A DNA stretch of 64,000 nt, taken from positions 2,790,001 to 2,854,000 of the forward strand of contig NC_089180.1 of the NCBI RefSeq assembly GCF_947507565.1, written 5' to 3'. Below, in pieces: positions 9,874-19,827 of the stretch. How positions within the stretch are numbered: position 1 is the first letter of the stretch; every line of letters begins with the position of its first letter. The stretch comes from Oscarella lobularis. Its lineage: Eukaryota > Porifera > Homoscleromorpha > Homosclerophorida > Oscarellidae. The notes under the pieces are model-generated. The model ran no database searches. It worked only from the letters and a program-made list of their open reading frames with translations, and had not been told where the DNA came from. A program made the position numbers and the translations under genes.

Positions 9874-12770
9874 AGACGAATGCGGCATGTCTTTGAGATG
9901 CGGCATCTTATGAGACGAAAGCAGCATCTCATGCTGCCGTTTTTCTTATAAGCGGAAGCGGCATCTGATGCTGGCGTTTCTCTAAGAGACGAAAGCGACA
10001 TTTAATGCTGATCTTTCTCTTATAGACGAAAGCGACATCTCATGCTGACGTTCCTCTCAGAGACGAATGCGGGATGTCATGCTCCCGTTTCTCTTATAGT
10101 CGAAAACGGCATCTGATACTTCCGTTTCTTTGAGACGGAAGCGGCAACTTATGACACGAAAGCGGCTTGTCATGCTGCCGCTTTTCTGCGGCATCTCATG
10201 CTGCCGTTTCTGTTATAGTCGAAAGCTTATGCTGCAGATTCTCTTAGAGACGAAAAAGGTTCTGATGCTTCCGTTTCTTTTAGAGACGAAAGCGGCATCT
10301 CTTGCTGCCGATTCTCTTACAGACGAAATGTGGCTCTGATGCTTCCGTTTCTTTTAGAGACGAAATCGGCATCTTATGCCGCAGTTTCTCTATGAGACGA
10401 AAGCGGCATCTCATACAGCCGTTTCTGTTAGAGACAAATGCGGCATGTCATGCTCCGGTTTTTCTTATAGTCGAAAGCGGCATCTCATGCTGCCGTTTGT
10501 TATAGTCGAAAGCGGCATCTGATTCCGCCGTTTCTTTAAGTGACGAAAGATGCATCTCATGCTGCGGTTCCTCTTAGAGACGAATGTATGTCATGCTCCC
10601 GTTTCTCTTATAATCGATCTCATTGTGACGTTTCTCTTATAGACGAAAGCCGCATCTCAAGCTGCCGTTTCTCTTATAGTCGAAAGCGGCATCTTATGCT
10701 GCCGTTTCTTTTATAGTCGAAAGCGGCTTTTAGACGAGAGCGGCATCTTTTGCCGCCGTTTCTCATATAGACGAAAGCAACATCTCATGCTAATAGACGA
10801 TAGCGGCATCTCATGCTGCCTCTCTTAGAGACGAAAAAGGGTTCTGATGCTCCCGTTTCTTTTAGAGACGAAAGCTGCATGTCATGCTGCCGTTTTTCTG
10901 AGAGAAAAAAGCCAATTCTCATGCAGACGTTCTTATAGACAAAAGCGACATCTCAAGCTGACGTTTCTCGAAAGCGGTTTCTCATGCTGCCGTTTCTCGC
11001 ATAGTCAAAAGCGACTTCTCATGCAACGTTCTTATAGAAGAAAGCGACATCTCAAGCTAACGTTTCTCATATATACGAAGGCGGCATCTCATGCTGCCGT
11101 TTCTCGTATAGTTAGAGACAAATGGGGCATGTTGTCATTATAGTCAAAAGGGGCATCTCATGCTAATAGACGAAAGCGGCATTTCATGCGTCCTCTCTTA
11201 GAGACGAAAAAGGATTGTGATGCTTCCGTTTCTTTTAGAGACGAAAGCGGCATCTCATGCTGCCGTTTCTCTAAGAGACAAAGCGACTTTTCATGCAGAC
11301 GCTCTTATAGACAAAAGCGACATCTCAAGCTGAAGTTTCTCGAAAGCGGCTTCTCATGCTGCCGTTTCTCGCATAGTCAAAAGCGACTTCTCAAGCAGAC
11401 GTTCTTATAGAAGAAATCGACATCTCAAGCTAACGTTTCTCATATATACGAAGGCGGCATCTCATTCTGCCGTTTCTCGTATAGTTAGAGACAAATGGGG
11501 CATGTCATTATAGTCAAAAGGGGCATCTTATCCTTCTTTTGTTTCTTTAGGAGACAAAAGTGGCATCTCATTCTGCCGTTTTTCTTATAGGCGGAAGAGG
11601 CATCTCAAGCTGACGTTCCTATGCGGCATGTCATACTCCCGTTTTTCTTATAGTCGAAAACGGCATCTGATACTTCCGTTTCTCTTTAAGACGAAAGCGG
11701 CATTTATGAGACGAAAGCGGCATCTCATGCTGCCGTTTCTCTTATAGTCGAAAGCGGCATTTCATGCTGCCGTTTTCTTTATAGTCGAAAGCGGCATCTG
11801 ATGCCGCCGTTTCTCTAAGTGACGAAAGATGCATCTCATGCTGCTGTTTCTCTTAGAGACGAATGCATGTCATGCTCCCGTTTCTCTTATAGTCGATCTC
11901 ATGGTGACGTTTTTCTGATAGACGAAAGCCGCATATCATGCTGCTGTTTCTCATATAGTCAAAAGCAGCATCTCATGCTGCCGTTTCTTTTATAGTCGAA
12001 AGTGGCTTCTTTTAGACGGCATCTTTTGCCGCCGTTTCTCATATAGACGAAAGCGACATCTCAACGAAAGCGGCATTTCATGGCTCCTCTCTTAGAGACG
12101 AAAAAGGGTTCTGATGCTTCCGTTTCTTTTAGAGACGAAAGCGGAATCTTATGCTGCCGTTTCTCTAAGAGACTCATGCAGACGTTCTTATAGACAAAAG
12201 CGATATCTCAAGCTGAGGTTCCTCTCAGAGACGAATGCGGCATGTCTTTGAGACGAAATCGGCATCTTATGAGACGAAAGCGGCATGTCATGCTGTCGTT
12301 TTTCTTATAGGCGGTAGCGGCATCTCATGCTGCCGTTTCTTAGAGAGACGAAAACGACATTTTATGCTGATGTTTCTGTTATAGACGAAAGCGACATCTC
12401 ATGCTGACGTTCCTCTCAGAGACGAATGCGGCATGTCATGCTCCCGTTTCTCTTATATTCGAAAACGGCATCTGATACTTCCGTTTCTCTTTGAGACGAA
12501 AGCGGCATCTCATGCTGCCGGTTTTCTTATAGGCGGAAGCGGCAGCTCATGCTACCGTTTCTCTAAGAGACGAAATTGACATCTCATGCTGATGTTTCTC
12601 TTATAGGCGAAAGCTACATTTCATGCTGACGTTCCTCTCAGAGACATAATGCGGCATGTCATGCTCCCGTTTCTCCTATAGTCGAAAACGGCATCTGATA
12701 CTTCCGTTTCTCTTTGAGACGAAAGCGGCATCTTATGCTGCTGTTTTTTCTTATAGGCGGAAGCGGCAGC
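9874..12770. repeat. 37-bp minisatellite array, forward orientation
   Basis: Some 75-80 diverged units of the type GACGAAAGCGGCATCTCATG followed by CTGCCGTTTCTCTTATA. The core CGGCATctcATGCTGCCG is a near-perfect dyad able to form a hairpin. Unit length varies by small indels, and higher-order blocks recur: the stretch around 10,840-11,110 resembles 11,200-11,500. Because 37 is not a multiple of 3, a stop-free unit is open in all three frames, producing spurious ORFs with LLETKAASHAAV-like periodicity. Confidence 0.95.
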
Positions 12771-13034
12771 ACGCTTTCGACTATAAGAGAAACGGCAGCA
12801 TGAGATGCCGCGTTCGTCTATATGGGCAGCATGAGATGCCGCTTTTGTCTCATAGAGAAACGGCGGCATAAGATTCCGCTTTCGAGTGTAAGAGAAACGG
12901 GAGCATGACATGCCGCATTCGTGTATAAGAGGAGCGGCGGCATAAGATGCTTCTTTTGTCGCTTGGAGAAACGGCAGCATGAGATGCCGCTTTCGACTAT
13001 AAGAGAAACGGGAGCAAGAGAAGCCGCTTTCGAC
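12771..13034. repeat. 37-bp array, inverted orientation block
   Basis: At about 12,770 the repeat switches strand: units now read CGGCAGCATGAGATGCCGC then TTTCGACTATAAGAGAAA. About seven units follow before the array gives way to a different repeat. The orientation switch makes a head-to-head junction able to form a long cruciform. Confidence 0.9.
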
Positions 13035-13656
13035 TAATACTAATGCAAAGAGGAGCGAAGACCTTAAGATACTAATAGGAAGGGGAGGGAACGCCGTCAG
13101 ACACTAAAAGAAATGAGAGCGAAGGCCGTCTGATACTAATAGAAACAAGAGATACTAGATAGAAACGAGAGCAAAGGCCGTCAGATTCTAATAGAAAAGG
13201 GAGCTAAGGACATATACAATAGAAAGGGAAGCGAAGGCAGTCAGATACTAACAGAAATGAAAGCGAAGACCGTCAGATAATAATAGAAACGAGAGCGAAG
13301 GCCGTCAGATACTTTTCGGCCGTCGGATTCTAAAAAAAGGGAAGCGAAGGCCGTCAGATACTAATAGATATTAGAGCGAAGGCCGTTAGATACTATTAGA
13401 AACGAGAGCCAAGGCCGTCAGATACTAAGAGAAAGACGAGCAAAAGCCGGCAGATACTAATAGAAACGAGAGTGAAAGCCGTCAGATACTAACAGAAAGG
13501 GGAGCGAAGACCGCGTCAGATACTAATAGAAAGACGAGCAAAGGCCGTCAGATACTAATAGAAACGAGGGCGAAAGCCGTCAGATACTAACAGAAAAGGG
13601 AGCAAAGACCGTCAGATACTAACAGAAACGAGAGAGAAGGCCGTCAGATACTAATG
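13035..13656. repeat. 32-bp minisatellite array
   Basis: About 19 units close to GAAGGCCGTCAGATACTAAT followed by AGAAACGAGAGC, with substitutions and small indels. The sequence is distinct from the neighbouring 37-bp repeat although it shares the GAAACG stretch. No coding potential is inferred. Confidence 0.92.
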
Positions 13657-13792
13657 CAGCATTTTGACGCCTGTTGCTAAAGTAAGAGTAAGACCCGATA
13701 GAGTCTGCTAATAAAACGGTTTGTTGCTTTCTTTTTTGTTCAAAAAGCGACAATTATTTTCAAATTTGTTTGATCGAGTGCAACTTCTAATC

Positions 13793-14103
13793 ATGGCCAA
13801 TGTGCTTGACTTCGTTACATCTGCGCCATCTCTCTTGGACGAATCTCAACGACTACAGCACTCATATCGTCCTAGCTTTAGCGACTGTTGCCGCTCGGCT
13901 TCAGCATGCTGCGGATGTACTTGGTAAGTCTATTCACACGTCGATTGCTCGTCGTCATTGAAGTTACTCGCAAACCAGGTGTACTCCAAAGTCGAGCGAC
14001 AGCTCAAGACCTCTTGGAAGCCCTGTTGACATTGCGGCGTGCAGTGGAGGAACAGAAAAATAAATGCGAAGAAGAACTTCATGGGATCGTGAACACGAAT
14101 TAG
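13793..14103 (+). CDS. Candidate small helical/coiled-coil protein, two exons
   Basis: MANVLDFVTSAPSLLDESQR starts at 13,793. A GGTAAGT donor near 13,923 and an acceptor (CGCAAACCAG) near 13,979 allow splicing into LQSRATAQDLLEALLTLRRA, then VEEQKNKCEEELHGIVNTN and a TAG at 14,101. The second exon is a clean amphipathic coiled coil. The exon-1 frame that joins to it in phase (ATVAARLQHAADVLG) is one base off from the MANVLD frame, so a frameshift or another exon is needed. I do not recognise the family. Confidence 0.35.
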
Positions 14104-14316
14104 TACAGTGCACCCAGAGACCAAGAGAGAGAGAGGGATGGGCAACTACGCGTCACGTGACTCTGTAATTTGAAGAAAAGACTGTTGTATTGCCTTCCCG
14201 GATGTGTTGGAGATAAACGCGCTTAACGGCATGCAGCTGAAAGTAAGTATTTGTCAAACGTAGCTCAAAAGACTGGCCTGTCAGTGGCGCACTGATGTAT
14301 TCGGGATGTTGTTGAC

Positions 14317-15039
14317 ATGGGTGTACCTTCGATTTTATCTCACGTACTCCTATGCTCCCTCCTGCGTTTTTTCGATAGTGTTGATCATCGATCCAGCGAG
14401 CTCCCTGGGCGCCCTCTTCCATATTTTAGTGCTTTGTGCTTCTTTTATCTGCTGTCTAGGCTCGAGGACGGAACTATTCCTACAACGAAACGGCAAGATG
14501 GTCGGAATTCTGTCAACGTTGAGTGTCCTCCTCTTCTGGAGCCCTATATTGCCAACATGAGGGGCGTTGACAGGGGCGACCAAATAACGGCTCTCTACAA
14601 CATTGGAAGGAAAAGCAGAAAACCCTGGCGACGGATTGCATTTTATTTGCTCGAAGCAGCGGTATTGAATGCTTTCATTGTGGAGAAACGGCTCGATCCA
14701 GAAAGAGAAGGAGCTAAAAGGGATTTTCGTTCTTTTCGTTTGGAACTTGGCGTTGCACTCGTAGGGAAGTTTTCGGGGAAGAAACGAAAAGGCAGAAAAA
14801 GGCAGCGTCCGGACAGAAGGCTTGACACTTCACTTTCTCATCTTCCAATTTCCGAGGGGAAGCGTCTTCAATGCGTCTGCTGCAGCGAGAAAGCCCGAAA
14901 AGCGAAAGCCCGAAAAGTGACACCCGTCCCCAATTTCCGTCACGAAGTGTACACTCGGTGCACAGCTTGCGACGTGCATCTTTGCATCGCGTCAGATCGA
15001 AATTGTTTCCACGAATATCACACGTCGAGTAAGTTGTGA
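14317..15039 (+). pseudogene. piggyBac-type transposase, C-terminal part
   Basis: The frame contains NMRGVDRGDQITALYNIGRK, SRKPWRRIAFYLLEAAVLNA and FIVEKR, the third-Asp region and following helices of piggyBac transposases (usually GVDRxDQ...RKxxKWW.xxFxxLLDxAxxNAY). A basic stretch follows. The C-terminal cysteine-rich finger comes next (CVCCSE..CTACDVHLCIASDRNCFHEYH), the domain that binds piggyBac ends. The stop is at 15,037. The N-terminal and first two catalytic regions are absent upstream, where the sequence becomes non-coding and then repeat array, so this is a truncated copy. TTAA-specific integration is the known property of the family. Confidence 0.85.
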
Positions 15040-15453
15040 ACGACGACGAACGTGCTGTTTATTTGGTTGCGTTTCCAAATGGTTGCGTTGGCGAATAATT
15101 CTTTGCGTTTTTGGCGTCTAAATGTTGATTTGAGTTGACTTCCGGTTCGCCTGACTAAGAAAATAATTTATGATAAGCGAGAAAGTTACCGGAATGCAGC
15201 GATTGAACAAGAAAGAGACAGTTTCGAAGACCTGCGAATATACGGTGAGCCCTACTTAGAATTTCTTACTTATAAGGAAGCCTAAGTCTTTTATTTTGTT
15301 GCTATGACAACAAAATCTTCGATAGCATTCTTCTTTAGACTCTTACGAATTAGATTGACAAAGGTTGCTAGGTGCTATTAGGTCTCGCTGGCTCGCAATT
15401 TTGAATGTCGCGCGTGACATGCGCATTTCCTGTGACCGGAAATGAATTAATTT

Positions 15454-15505
15454 GACAGCGAAAGGGCTAGCCCTTACGCTGTCCCGCCCCCAATATCGGG
15501 GGCGG
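15454..15505. repeat. Two adjacent perfect-type hairpins
   Basis: GACAGCGAAAGGGC / GCCCTTACGCTGTC (13 of 14 paired, 2-bp spacer) at 15,454-15,483 is followed directly by CCGCCCCC-AATATC-GGGGGCGG at 15,484-15,505. A TTAA lies just outside at 15,447-15,450. The site sits between the piggyBac C-terminal relic and a piggyBac-like N-terminal exon. Subterminal hairpins of a TTAA-targeting element are a plausible reading, not proven. Confidence 0.75.
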
Positions 15506-15663
15506 GTGACGTCATCTCTTTAGGTGCGTAACATAGCCAGAAGGACTGCTTTTAGCTGTAGAAGCTTAGCGTACTATAGTAAAGTAACAATAAAGGCTTC
15601 GACTTACGTGTAGTGACGTGTCGTGTTGTTTCGGTTACCAAGGACTCCAAGGGCGTAACCAAA

Positions 15664-16281
15664 ATGGCTGCTCGCGAACACTTGCGTCGTGCTTCGGCTG
15701 CTAACGCCGGCTCTTTTCTCGCTTGCGCTTTATACGAAGATAGTTCCGATGACAGCGAAGACGAAGAACCAGTCGTCGAGCCTTGGGAAAGTAAGAAACG
15801 GCTTCATCGATCGACCGTTTTTGGTTTGGGGCCCCCGGAATTCTTTTCCTTCAAATAATTTTTTTAGGCGACGAAAGCGTTGACGAAGACGTTGAAAACG
15901 AGACGGACGAAGACCGCGAGTCGTCTTCCGAAGAGAACATCGTCGTTTCGGACGGTAAAAAAATGGGCGTATTACTTCCGCCATCTCGAAGAAACTTCCG
16001 GTTCAGATCGAAGCGTCTCGGGATTGGATAGCGACGACGACGAACCTATTTTCAGGCCGAGAGCACCCGCGAGGGCTCGAGGAAGAGGTAGAGGAGGCCG
16101 TGGAAGACGAACGATCGGCAGAAGACGCGAAAATCTTGAAGAAGATTCAGAGGAGTGGACAGAGGATTGGGAGGGCGTGGACCGAGTCGATTATTCGTCT
16201 CGATCTGGTGTTTACGGTGTTTCTGTCTCCTCTGCCGTGTTGGGAGAGGCGATTTCGGGGGGTTCCGCCAGTAAAACTTAG
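15664..16281 (+). CDS. Acidic N-terminal exons, possibly of a second piggyBac-type transposase
   Basis: Exon 1 starts MAAREHLRRASAANAGSFL and runs into EDSSDDSEDEEPVVEPWES before GTAAG. After TTTTTTAG comes DESVDEDVENETDEDRES, again acidic. A later exon has SGLDSDDDEPIFRPRAPARA, an Arg/Gly stretch and WTEDWEGVDRVDYSS, stopping at 16,279-16,281. Asp/Glu-rich leaders followed by a basic segment are usual at piggyBac N termini, and a piggyBac C-terminal part lies 0.6 kb upstream. No catalytic core was found downstream before the P-type sequence at 16.8 kb. The acidic leader alone is not diagnostic. Confidence 0.4.
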
Positions 16282-16817
16282 AGATCGAGATAACTTCTAT
16301 TCCCCGCGCCTTCTGTGAACAACGGCACACGTTTCGAGTTACAAAAACATGGTGTTGATCCGTGACGAGCCTGTTTGTTTTCTTTAAAAAGTGCATTTTT
16401 TGCGGCTTTCGGGCCATTCTCGGACCGGCACGTGCTCACGCGGGGGCAAAGATACCTCCTCCTACGAGTGCAAATTTCTTTCGTTCTGCTTTTCGCGTGG
16501 TACACTGATGTCTCCTCCGTTGCGTCATGCGGCGTTTTTGTGAGAAAGCTGCTTTCTCTTGGCGAGAAAAGGCGATTTTCTCCAACGCATCAAATCTGAG
16601 TACTGGGCACCTAATCTTTCAAATTTTGTCTCTTAGCTTGGAAAATGCCTTTCCATAGAAAGGGAAATAAGTCGAACCTGACCGTAAAGCGAAAATTTCG
16701 TCGAGGTTCTCACCGAAAAGTAGATTTTCCTAGGTAGTCAGTGCTTAAGCGACAAATGCCATAACTGTATATATTTTACTTCATAGGACAAAGTGGCAAA
16801 TTGATAACTGTGGCTCT

Positions 16818-17581
16818 GTGACTTATCTCACAAAAATGGTATACCGGTCAATTGGCTCAATGGACGGACCGCCAACGTCAGCACTCGTCAGCGTTGCACT
16901 GTCGTCGACAGAGGCTCCTGACATTTTTGTTTGTGGCGTTCGCTTAACGACGGAGCAATGTTCACTTTTGAAAGAAGGCTTCAATTGGAATACAAAGAGG
17001 ACTGTCGACGTAGAAGATGTTACAGCTTTTCTTGAAAAAGTGTCATTATGCTCGGGAAATGATGACGGGCACTTTCGTCAGCGAATGCTCAGTTCTCGCC
17101 GTCTTTTCGTGAGCAGATCTGGAGAAAAAAGTGCAGTTTTGGATTCGGTTAATAAGACCGTCCGCTCAAATAGATGTAGCTATCTCGTTGAGCAGTCATC
17201 CCAACAACGCTGTGCAGCATGTAATCGCCTGCGTGCGTGCTTGAGAGTTGCTGGCTGAAACCGCAAACTGCTACAGCAAGAAAGTACACCGCCAATGCTT
17301 TCTTAAAAACACCTGAAAGAAAACGCAAATTCGCAAGCCTTGCCCGTGAAAAACAGATCCAAAATCAAAAGGTTCGTCGACTTCAAGTGAAAGTGCAAAA
17401 GTTGATTGCGGAGGCAGGGGTTCCTGTGACTGAAAGTCTTCATGAAGATCTTAAAACCTCCATTGAGGAAAAGCCTCCTGATAAGTTTGAGGACATTCTG
17501 CCCAGTGGGAGCTTTCGACGTTTATTCTGGGAGCAACAGAAAAAAGCGTTTACGTCGAAAAAAGCACAAGGAATGCGGTGG
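16818..17581 (+). pseudogene. P-element/THAP9-like transposase, N-terminal part, cut by repeat array
   Basis: Two overlapping frames carry SYLVEQSSQQRCAACNRLRA (CxxC pair), then ERKRKFASLAREKQIQNQKV and RRLQVKVQKLIAEAG (leucine-rich coiled coil). RRLFWEQQKKAFTSKKAQGM then RWH follows, the block that precedes the catalytic core in P/THAP9-type proteins (FWEQQ.KA...+GMRWHPl). The frame changes between the two ORFs near 17,250. Homology ends exactly where the inverted 37-bp array begins, after RWH. The minus-strand relic at 53,546-56,121 shows the same blocks (RCRATLQMRN..), so the assignment is cross-supported within the window. Confidence 0.7.
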
Positions 17582-18690
17582 CATCAGATGCCGCCTTCGT
17601 CTCTAAGAGAAACGGCAGCATCAGATGCCGCTTTCGTTTCTTAAAAAAACGGTAGCATGAGATGCCGCTTTCGTGTTTAAGAGAAACGGCAGAATGAGAT
17701 GCCGCTTTCTTTTCTTATAGAAACGGTAGCAATAGATGCCGCTTTCGTCTCTTAGAGAAACGGCAGCATGAGATACCGCGTTCGTCTTTAAGAGAAACGG
17801 CGGCATGAGATACCGCGTTCGTCTTTAATTAAGAGGAACGGCAGCATGAGACGCCGCTTTCTTCTCTTAAAGAAACGGCAGCATGAAATTCCGCTTTCTT
17901 CTCTTAAAGAAACGGTAGGATGAGATGCCGCTTTCGTCTCTAAGTGAAACGGCAGCGTGAGATGCCGCTTTCGTCTCTGAGAGAAACGAAGGCATCAGAT
18001 GCCGCTTTCGTCTCTAAGAGAAACGGCAGCATGAGATGCCGCTTTCGTTTTTAAGAGAAACGGCGGCATGAGATTCCGCGTTCGTCTTTAAGAGGAACGG
18101 CAGCATGAGATGCCGCTTTCTTCTCTTAAATAAACGGCATCATGAGATTCCGCTTTCGTTTCTGAGAAAGACGGCGGAAGTAGATGCCGTTTTCGTCTCT
18201 TAGAGAAACCAGAGAATGAGACGCCGAATTCGTCTCCAAAAGAAACGGCAGCAAAAGATGCCACTTGTCTCTAGGAGACGGCAGCATAAACTGCTGCTAT
18301 CGTTTCTAAGAGAAACGGCAGCATGAGACGCCGCTTTCTTCTCTTAAAGAAACGGCAGCATGAGATTCCGCTTTCTTTTCTTAAAAAAACGGTAGCATGA
18401 GATGCCGCTTTCGTCTTAAAGAGAAACCGCGGCATGAGATTCCGCTTTCTTCTCATAAAGAAACAGTAGCATGAGATGCCGCTTTCGTCTCGAAGAAAAA
18501 CGGCAAAATAAGATGCCGCTTTCGTCTCTAAGAGAAACGGCAGCATGAGATACCGCTTTTGTTTTTAAGAGAAACGGCGGCATGAGATGCCGCGTTCGTC
18601 TTTAAGGGGAATGGCAGCATGTGATGCCGCTTTCGTCTTTAAGAGAAACGGCGGCATGAGATTCCGCGTTCGTCTTAATTAAAAGGGAAG
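17582..18690. repeat. 37-bp minisatellite array, reverse orientation
   Basis: About 30 units of CGCTTTCGTCTCTAAGAGAA then ACGGCAGCATGAGATGC, the reverse complement of the 9.9-12.8 kb array. Units here are more uniform in length (37 bp) than in the forward array. One unit near 17,825 has TTTAATTAAGAGG where sister units have TTTAAGAGG, a clean 4-bp TTAA gain. The array abuts the P-type relic on its left. Confidence 0.95.
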
Positions 18691-19827
18691 TGCACTGTGA
18701 TCGAGATGATAGCTGGGTTCGCTCGAATTACTATATATATATATTTAATTAAACGCCGGGTCTCGCAAAACATAAACCGTTTCATACACATTTGCAAGAA
18801 TTGGGGCACAAGGAGCCAAAATGTTTGAGTTTGATAGACGTCCGGTTGTTTATTCGGTCAAATCGGAGTAGTTAGATTTCAACCAAAAATGACTTTTGTT
18901 GTTTTAATGATGCGATGAAAAGATTGACAGACTGTAGTCCCACGCTAATTAAAATGCATGCATTCTTTATGTAGCAGTGGTCACGTCCACACACTTCGAC
19001 GTTAACGTCTATTTCTCCCATTGACATCACTCCACGATTCGTCTCCGTTACACTGACCTCGTGCGCTCCACTAATCGGAGTTTTGCAACAAATGGTTAAA
19101 ATTCTATTAATGAAACTATCTTTTCAAACTCGTCAAACAACATCTTCACAGCTCCTCTCATTTTAGCATTTTTGCACAAACGGTACAATGCACGGCCTCG
19201 TAAATTTTCTAGTGCTGCTCCCGTTACAGTACTCGCGGTCAGAATTCGCGTCATACATCAATGTTCGCCCTTATCAAGAACGGAGCGACTTTTCACATGC
19301 CCATTCCTACTGTCCCCCGTTCGCCTACTCCTTCGCTCACGCCTTTAAGCTGGAGCTCTGCATGCTTTGGCATAAGTCGCTGCATCCGATTGCTGCACAT
19401 TGACGGTGGCTCTGCAAGACAGCGCGGGTGACGAAAAAAGCGTACGAGTATGGAGCGACAAACCGGCAAATATTCAGTTTTTATTTCGTAGAATTTATTT
19501 GCATTCTGTTCAGTGTTTATTTTTATTCTGTACTTTTCGATAACCCGTATGTACATTTTATTTTTATTCTGTACTTTTTGATAAGACCCGTGCGCTCTTG
19601 CGTGCGTGCTTACGTGCGTGAGTGTGCGTGTGTGTGTGCTTGAGAAGATATATTTCATTTCTTATTACTGTATTTTCCTTAGATGTTTGAGCGCTCTTAG
19701 GCAAAACAGACCGTAATAAGGTAGCGCTGCCATTACAAACACTTCAATCAAACGATGAAAATGCGCAAGTGAAAACCTTCTGCCAAAAACCTGTTTTGTT
19801 TTGACTCACTCGTTGACAAATGTCAAA
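18691..19827. other. Gene-poor interval with short repeats
   Basis: No gene seen. It holds an (AT)n run at 18,732-18,744 and two copies of TTTATTTTTATTCTGTACTT followed by TTTGATAA (about 19,517 and 19,558). A GT-rich stretch (GTGCGTGTGTGTGTG) lies around 19,600-19,640. TTAATTAA occurs at 18,675 and 18,745. Confidence 0.5.

Noticed and set aside
10130..18546. Many ORFs of 60-120 residues inside the arrays (LLETKAASHAAV-type)
   Set aside because: A 37-bp stop-free unit is open in every frame and yields spurious periodic ORFs; no start context or splice evidence.
9874..18690. 37-bp repeats resembling a CRISPR array
   Set aside because: There are no unique spacers, units are contiguous and diverged, and the context is animal-type with introns. 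This is minisatellite DNA.
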